Under the pieces are notes generated by a model. That model saw only the letters and a program-made list of their open reading frames with translations, ran no database searches and was not told the DNA's origin. Shown here piece after piece: positions 59,702 through 64,000 of a DNA stretch of 64,000 nucleotides. This DNA comes from Bacteroidales bacterium. GTDB taxonomy: Bacteria; Bacteroidota; Bacteroidia; Bacteroidales; F082. The position numbers and the translations under genes are program-made. Position 1 is the stretch's first letter; every line of letters starts with the position of its first letter. Where the stretch lies: the NCBI GenBank assembly GCA_023229135.1, contig JALNZT010000019.1, positions 1 through 64,000 of the forward strand. Reading direction: 5' to 3'.

Positions 59702-60631
59702 TCATTTTGTTGGCAGGTCGGTTGGCGAAACACCAAAAGGTTCGTGTGAGCGGTCGGCGCCTGTGGGTTCAACATGGATAAGTATATCGTAAATATTTAC
59801 TATTCGGTGCCTGATTTTATCCTCCACATTATGGGCAATACTATGGGCCTCATTAAGACTTTTTTTGCCGTCAATCTCAATATCGAGTGCAATCACATAA
59901 TATTGTGCCATTTTGCGGACGCGCAGACGGTGGGGATTTTTTGCTTCCGTAATTTCGCCCACCGCTTCCAAAATTGTGGCGTAAAGCCCCGGATCGTCTA
60001 CGCCATCCATCAACTCCTTGCTGGATTTGATGATGATTTTAATGGCAACAACCATAATGTATAAACTGACCAAAAGCGCCAGCGTAACATCCAGAATTGG
60101 TAAATTGAAGACGTGAGTAAAAATCAGGCCAAACAAAACGGCGATGGAAACAAAGACGTCGTATTGCATGTTCTCGGCATTGACCAGCAACATCGGGCTG
60201 TTTATTTTTCGTCCGGTATTTTTTAAGTATCTGGCCAACAGCTGCTTGCCAAGAATAGAAATCAATACCACAAGGGCAGCTACAGGCGATGGGATCGCGC
60301 CATATTCTGCATCAAGTAGCCGTTGAAAACTGGAAATAGCAAGTTGTGCGCCAGCGAAGAATATCAAAAAAGCCACTATTTTTGAAGCGATGGTGTCGGC
60401 TTTGTCGTAACCGTAAGGATGGTGTAAATTAGGTGGACGGGCAATGATGCGGGCAGTAATCAAGGTGATCAGAGAGCCCAGGATATCGCCGGCAGAATCA
60501 ATGCCGTCGGCTATCAATGCGAGACTACCGGATAAAAACCCGGCAACAATTTTGATGACAGACAAAAAAGCATTCCCCAAAATAGCTATCCAGGAAGCTT
60601 TGATAATGATTTTTTCACGTGATTTTGGCAT
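59702..60631 (-). CDS. Cation diffusion facilitator (CDF) metal transporter
   Basis: The 309-residue exporter of divalent metals (Zn, Fe, Mn or Co) has six predicted helices. Metal-site residues are the DGIDSAGDILGS motif in helix 2 (D-x3-D) and the helix-5 segment HVFNLPILDVTLALLVSLYI, where a DxxxD-type pair is only partly clear. The C-terminal cytosolic domain carries the usual histidines (AHSIAHNVEDKIRH, then HVEPTGADRSHEPF). It is an inner-membrane proton antiporter. It starts 23 bases after a TACTTTTG box. It is not part of the metal operon at 11-24 kb. Confidence 0.92.
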   Translation of the reverse strand: MPKSREKIIIKASWIAILGNAFLSVIKIVAGFLSGSLALIADGIDSAGDILGSLITLITARIIARPPNLHHPYGYDKADTIASKIVAFLIFFAGAQLAISSFQRLLDAEYGAIPSPVAALVVLISILGKQLLARYLKNTGRKINSPMLLVNAENMQYDVFVSIAVLFGLIFTHVFNLPILDVTLALLVSLYIMVVAIKIIIKSSKELMDGVDDPGLYATILEAVGEITEAKNPHRLRVRKMAQYYVIALDIEIDGKKSLNEAHSIAHNVEDKIRHRIVNIYDILIHVEPTGADRSHEPFGVSPTDLPTK

Positions 60632-60653
60632 GAAGACAAGCGATTTTCAATTG

Positions 60654-60661
60654 CAAAAGTA
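60654..60661 (-). promoter_or_regulatory. -7 box of the CDF transporter
   Basis: Minus-strand TACTTTTG matches TAnnTTTG and ends 22 bases before the start codon. Confidence 0.45.
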
Positions 60662-60736
60662 TCAATTAAAAGTAAGTGCCCTATTTAGATAAATAGCACA
60701 CGGTATATAAAGTCATTTTTGATTTAAAAACCGCAT

Positions 60737-61765
60737 CTATGAAGCAGAATTGTTTAAGAACCGATTTACCACATGCGTAATTTGTTCCGACTCGATTAAA
60801 AAGCCATCGTGTGCAAAACCTGTCGAAATACGCTCAAACTCGGCATTGGGAATATGTTTGGCAACAAATTGCTGTTCTTCAGGTGGGAAAAGTTGATCGG
60901 AATCGAGTGCAATAACCAGTGTTTTGGCTTTAATTGCGCCCAATACTTGTTCAACTGATGCACGGTTTCGTCCAATATGATGGCTGTCAAACAGATGCGA
61001 CATGCAGACATAACTATAAGCATTGTACCTTTTTACCAATTTTTCACCTTGATATCGTTGGTAGCTGATGGCTTTGTAATTTCCGGACAAACCAACATCC
61101 CCATCTTTTTGGGTACTGTTATAGGTTTCGGCATTGCGATAGCTTATGAGTGCCATGGCACGTGCAGCTTTCAGGCCGTTGAGGCCACCTTTTGTGTCAT
61201 TGCTAAAATAGGTCGGATCTGCCATTACGGCCAGGCGTTGTGCTTCGTTTTGTGCAATATTCCAGGGTGATGCCGAAGCGCTACTGGCAATAAATACCAT
61301 GTGTTGAATGCGTTCGGGGAACATAATACTCCATTCCAGGGCTTGAAAAGCACCAATTGAACCTCCGATTATCATATAAATACTTTTGATTTTGAGGTGT
61401 TTACAAAGTATTTCATGGGCATTGACAACATCTCTTACCGTGATTTTCGGGAAATCCTTCAACCAGGGTTTCTCGGTTTCCGGATTGATATCCAGCGGTC
61501 CTGTGCTGCCATAACAAGAACCCACGACATTGGCGCAAATCACAAAGTACTTATCGGTGTCCAGCAATAAGCCAGAGCCAATCATGCCGGGCCACCAATC
61601 TGCTGCATCTGCATTGGCGGTATAAGCATGACAAACCCAGATCACATTGTCCTGCTTTTCATTCAGCTTTCCCCAGTGCTGATAGGCAATACGAAGGTCT
61701 TTGATTGCATTGCCGGCTTCCAGGGCAAAAGCTTCGCCGTGGTGGTAATAGTGGTTTTTGTCCAT
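60737..61765 (-). CDS. metX: Homoserine O-acetyltransferase (MetX-type)
   Basis: The first ATG is at 61763-61765 (MDKNHYYHHGEAF), giving 342 residues; the longer frame starts at a TTG. It is an alpha/beta hydrolase that acetylates homoserine with acetyl-CoA in methionine synthesis. The nucleophile motif reads GGSIGAFQALEW, where most family members have GGSMGG. The catalytic aspartate is in SDQLFPPEEQ and the histidine in AHDGFLIE. The CHAYTANADAADWWPGMIG segment is typical. The GGSIGA variant might shift specificity, but there is no basis to call it a succinyltransferase. Confidence 0.92.
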   Translation of the reverse strand: MDKNHYYHHGEAFALEAGNAIKDLRIAYQHWGKLNEKQDNVIWVCHAYTANADAADWWPGMIGSGLLLDTDKYFVICANVVGSCYGSTGPLDINPETEKPWLKDFPKITVRDVVNAHEILCKHLKIKSIYMIIGGSIGAFQALEWSIMFPERIQHMVFIASSASASPWNIAQNEAQRLAVMADPTYFSNDTKGGLNGLKAARAMALISYRNAETYNSTQKDGDVGLSGNYKAISYQRYQGEKLVKRYNAYSYVCMSHLFDSHHIGRNRASVEQVLGAIKAKTLVIALDSDQLFPPEEQQFVAKHIPNAEFERISTGFAHDGFLIESEQITHVVNRFLNNSAS

Positions 61766-61973
61766 ATCCAACAAGCTGAATTTCTTCTAACATGCAAGAT
61801 TACGAAAATATTGGCTTTTAAGTGTCCGACAGGACTTCAAAACGTTGAATAGAAAAACCTGCGTCAGCGGTGGGAAATTTGTCAGGGCTAAAGCCCATAG
61901 CGCGAGGCGTTGTGTATCCCCGGCCTGAAGGCCGGGGTTAATCAAGATGCTTCGACTGAGGTTGTGTAATTCT

Positions 61974-62386
61974 GGCATTGAAGCAGGTCAGGGTGCGACT
62001 ATGCGGCCTCGTTAAACAGTCGCCCCCTGACTGGTATTGAAGCAGGTCAGGGTGCGACTATGCGGCCTCGTTAATCAGTCGCCCCCTGACTGGCATTGAA
62101 GCAGGTCAGGGTGCGACTATGCGGCCACGTTAAACAGTCGCCCCCTGACTGGCATTGAAGCAAGTCAGGGTGCGACTATGCGGCCTCGTTAATCAGTCGC
62201 ACCCTGACTGGCATTGAAGCAGGTCAGGGTGCGACTTTGCGGCCTCGTTAAACAGTCGCCCCCTGACTGGCATTGAAGCAGGTCGGGGTGCGACTATGCG
62301 GCCTCGTTAATCAGTCGCCCCCTGACTGGCATTGAAGCAGGTCAGGGTGCGACTATGCGGCCACGTTAAACAGTCGCCCCCTGACT
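61974..62386. repeat. 59-bp minisatellite, block A (7 units)
   Basis: Seven units of exactly 59 bases, each starting ggcattgaagcaggtcaggg or a one-base variant. Each contains the hairpin gtcagggtgcgact/agtcgccccctgac, a 14-base stem with one mismatch (perfect in unit 4). Units alternate between ttaaac and ttaatc in the loop. Confidence 0.95.
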
Positions 62387-62624
62387 GGAAGACAATACTA
62401 CAGCAGCCCTTTGCTGTTTAGAAATGTTTTAGAAGATGAATTTATTAGATTTACGTGAACGCAGACTTTTGAACGTCTGTCAGGACTTCAAAACGTTGAA
62501 TAGAAAAACCTGCGTCAGCGGTGGGAAATTTGTCAGGGCTAAAGCCCATAGCGCGAGGCGTTGTGTATCCCCGGCCTGAAGGCCGGGGTTAATCAAGATG
62601 CTTCGACTGAGGTTGTGTAATTCT

Positions 62625-62860
62625 GGCATTGAAGCAGGTCAGGGTGCGACTATGCGGCCTCGTTAAACAGTCGCCCCCTGACTGGCATTGAAGCAAGTCA
62701 GGGTGCGACTATGCGGCCTCGTTAAACAGTCGCCCCCTGACTGGTATTGAAGCAGGTCAGGGTGCGACTATGCGGCCTCGTTAATCAGTCGCCCCCTGAC
62801 TGGCATTGAAGCAGGTCAGGGTGCGACTATGCGGCCACGTTAAACAGTCGCCCCCTGACT
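62625..62860. repeat. 59-bp minisatellite, block B (4 units)
   Basis: Four units of the same 59-base sequence. Unit 2 carries the caagtc variant seen in block A unit 4, and the last unit carries the ggccacg variant that also ends block A. Confidence 0.95.
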
Positions 62861-63100
62861 GGAAGACAATACTACAGCAGCCCTTTGCTGTTTAGAAATG
62901 TTTTAGAAGATGAATTTATTAGATTTACGTGAACGCAGACTTTTTTGAACGTCTGTCAGGACTTCACAACGTTGAATAGAAAAGCCTGCGTCAGTGGTGG
63001 GAAATTTGTCAGGGCTAAAGCCCATAGCGCGAGGCGTTGTGTATCCCCGGCCTGAAGGCCGGGGTTAATCAAGAGGCTTCGACTGAGGTTGTGTAATTCT

Positions 63101-63159
63101 GGCAATGAAGCAGGTCAGGGTTAGACTATGCGGCCACGTTAATCAGTCGCCCCCTGACT
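63101..63159. repeat. 59-bp minisatellite, block C (single unit)
   Basis: One 59-base unit with several differences (ggcaatg, gggttagac). The stem is partly broken. It gives the minimum form of the long repeat. Confidence 0.9.
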
Positions 63160-63301
63160 GGATGACGCTACTACAGCAGCCCTTTGCTGTTTAGAAATGT
63201 TTTAGAAGAATTTATTAGATTTACGTGAACGCAGACTTTTGAACGTCTGTCAGGACTTCACAACGTTGAATATGGAAACAGAAATTATTAATATTTCTAA
63301 A

Positions 63302-63389
63302 CCGACGTTTCCATGTCCTCAGACGATGGAAAGTTTAAGATTAGGTGAATATAGACTTTTGAATATCCGACAGGACTTCAAAAGGTCGG
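63302..63389. repeat. H2 hairpin of the structured repeat family
   Basis: ccgacgtttccatgtcct (63302-63319) and aggacttcaaaaggtcgg (63372-63389) pair at both ends (ccgac/gtcgg, gtcct/aggac), enclosing gacgatggaaagt...actttt. It is the same element as 37902-37990. Here the outer bases gac/gtc are paired differently but compatibly. Confidence 0.7.
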
Positions 63390-63590
63390 ATTGAATACCA
63401 AGAAAATAAATTATATAGTATTGATATCAGGTGAGATAAAGCACAGATTGCACATCTGCACCAGCCGCGTCAGACCTGTATTATGTTTCATATATCGGTT
63501 TTCAAACTTCAAAGGTTTTCAAAACCTTTGAGGTTTAATGGGAAAGTTACATTAATATTGACTTTTAAAAGTCTAACACAACTTCACCAC

Positions 63591-64000
63591 CTAATACTCA
63601 TCCCATGCCCTTATGGCGATATCTTCAGGTTTTATGCGGCAGATAGCCTGAATAAACGCGCTTGCAAGGCGGGCATTGGTAATTAAAGGAATATTAAAAT
63701 CCACGGCGAGTCGCCTGATCGTGTAATCGTTATAAAGCTCTGACTTCGCTAAGTTTTTAGGGATATTAATTACCAAATCAATTTTTCTTTCACGCAAATA
63801 TTCCCGGGTATTGGGTTGGCTTTCTTCGTCAGGCCAATATAGGATTTCTGATTCTATATCGTTATCAAGTAGGAACTTAGCCGAGCCCGGTGTTGCAAAA
63901 AGTTTAAATCCCCGATTCGCTAACATGCGCGCACTTTGGAGTAATTCAGTTTTAGACCGCGTATCACCTGTTGAAAGCAGTATATTCTTTTTAGGAATTC
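63591..64000 (-). CDS. carB: Carbamoyl-phosphate synthase large subunit, C-terminal part (runs off window)
   Basis: The frame stays open from the stop at 63591 to the end of the window, so the 5' part lies beyond 64000. The visible 136 residues are the MGS-like allosteric domain: KNILLSTGDTRSKTELLQSA, FKLFATPGSAKFLLDN, IDLVINIPKN, DYTIRRLAVDFNIPLITNAR. This domain binds UMP, ornithine or IMP and controls the synthetase. An ATG inside it at 63926 is not the start. It is transcribed towards the repeat field. Confidence 0.9.
   Translation of the reverse strand, partial: IPKKNILLSTGDTRSKTELLQSARMLANRGFKLFATPGSAKFLLDNDIESEILYWPDEESQPNTREYLRERKIDLVINIPKNLAKSELYNDYTIRRLAVDFNIPLITNARLASAFIQAICRIKPEDIAIRAWDEY

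Larger units (their letters stand above)
61824..63272. repeat. Long tandem repeat with internal minisatellite
   Basis: Three long units plus a start of a fourth, each beginning with caggacttca at 61830, 62481, 62957 and 63251. A unit contains a hairpin gggctaaagccc, another ccccggcctgaaggccgggg, a block of 59-base repeats, and an acagcagccctttgctgt hairpin. Unit lengths are 651, 476 and 294 bases. They differ almost only in the number of 59-base repeats (7, 4, 1). The gap 61766-63590 holds no gene I can support. Confidence 0.92.

Noticed and set aside
61974..63159. Possible CRISPR array (regular repeats, hairpin-forming)
   Set aside because: The full 59-base period is conserved, with no unique spacers, and no cas genes are present. 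It is a minisatellite.
63591..63926. A separate 111-residue gene starting at the internal ATG
   Set aside because: The frame continues upstream to the window end with conserved CarB sequence, so it is the 3' part of carB.

Overview
The window is a chromosomal segment of a Bacteroidota bacterium, probably an anaerobic or environmental member of the Bacteroidales/Marinilabiliales side of the phylum (an inference from protein style only). The evidence is: -7 boxes of the TAnnTTTG type in front of many genes, a type IX secretion C-terminal sorting domain (9671-11317), a TANFOR-type giant secreted protein (29175-35777), and small families largely confined to this phylum (DUF3822, DUF2795 and HYC_CC_PP-like proteins, and the HsdR_N-like/amn/holA neighbourhood). 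No rRNA, tRNA or CRISPR array was found.

Layout. 0-11 kb: a secreted HExxH/beta-propeller/barrel protein, a higBA toxin-antitoxin pair, an RluA-type pseudouridine synthase with panB, a lipoprotein, dnaK and a T9SS cargo protein. 11.5-24.3 kb: a metal-efflux block on the minus strand, made of a P1B-4-like ATPase, a periplasmic HMA protein, a CusB/TolC/CusA tripartite pump, a Cys/His-rich small protein and an AraC regulator with a CxxC metal-binding N-terminus. Two four-helix-bundle (S23/Avd-like) genes interrupt the pump operon. 24.5-37.8 kb: a histidine kinase and LytTR regulator, then a three-gene surface cluster (barrel, 2200-residue TANFOR protein, Fn3 protein). 37.8-41 kb: repeat-rich DNA, an AbiEii-like nucleotidyltransferase with its winged-helix partner and operator, and a PPP phosphatase. 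41-55.7 kb: mostly housekeeping genes (methyltransferase, LolD-like ATPase, PduO, rsmD/DUF3822, hybrid kinase, amn, holA, acyl-CoA ligase, SDR). 55.9-64 kb: purL, a CDF metal transporter, metX, a 1.8-kb nested repeat field, and the 3' end of carB.

The most unusual signal is an association between S23-type genes and short-period repeats inside the Cus operon. One S23 gene has an 8-bp-period array upstream and an in-frame 8-bp-period array in the N-terminal codons of the next gene (cusB). The other has a 7-bp-period array upstream and an in-frame 7-bp-period array in the N-terminal codons of the next gene (tolC). Each upstream array supplies the stop codon of the gene before it. The pattern looks like two insertions of the same kind of module with different periods. 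Related 8-bp arrays carrying a conserved GC-rich hairpin sit at 38.6 and 40.8 kb.

A second unusual signal is a family of structured repeats shared by 37.8-38.5 kb and 61.8-63.4 kb. It consists of two hairpins whose stems are partly kept by compensatory or G-U changes. At the second locus one hairpin has been amplified as a 59-bp minisatellite (7, 4 and 1 copies) inside a larger tandem repeat.
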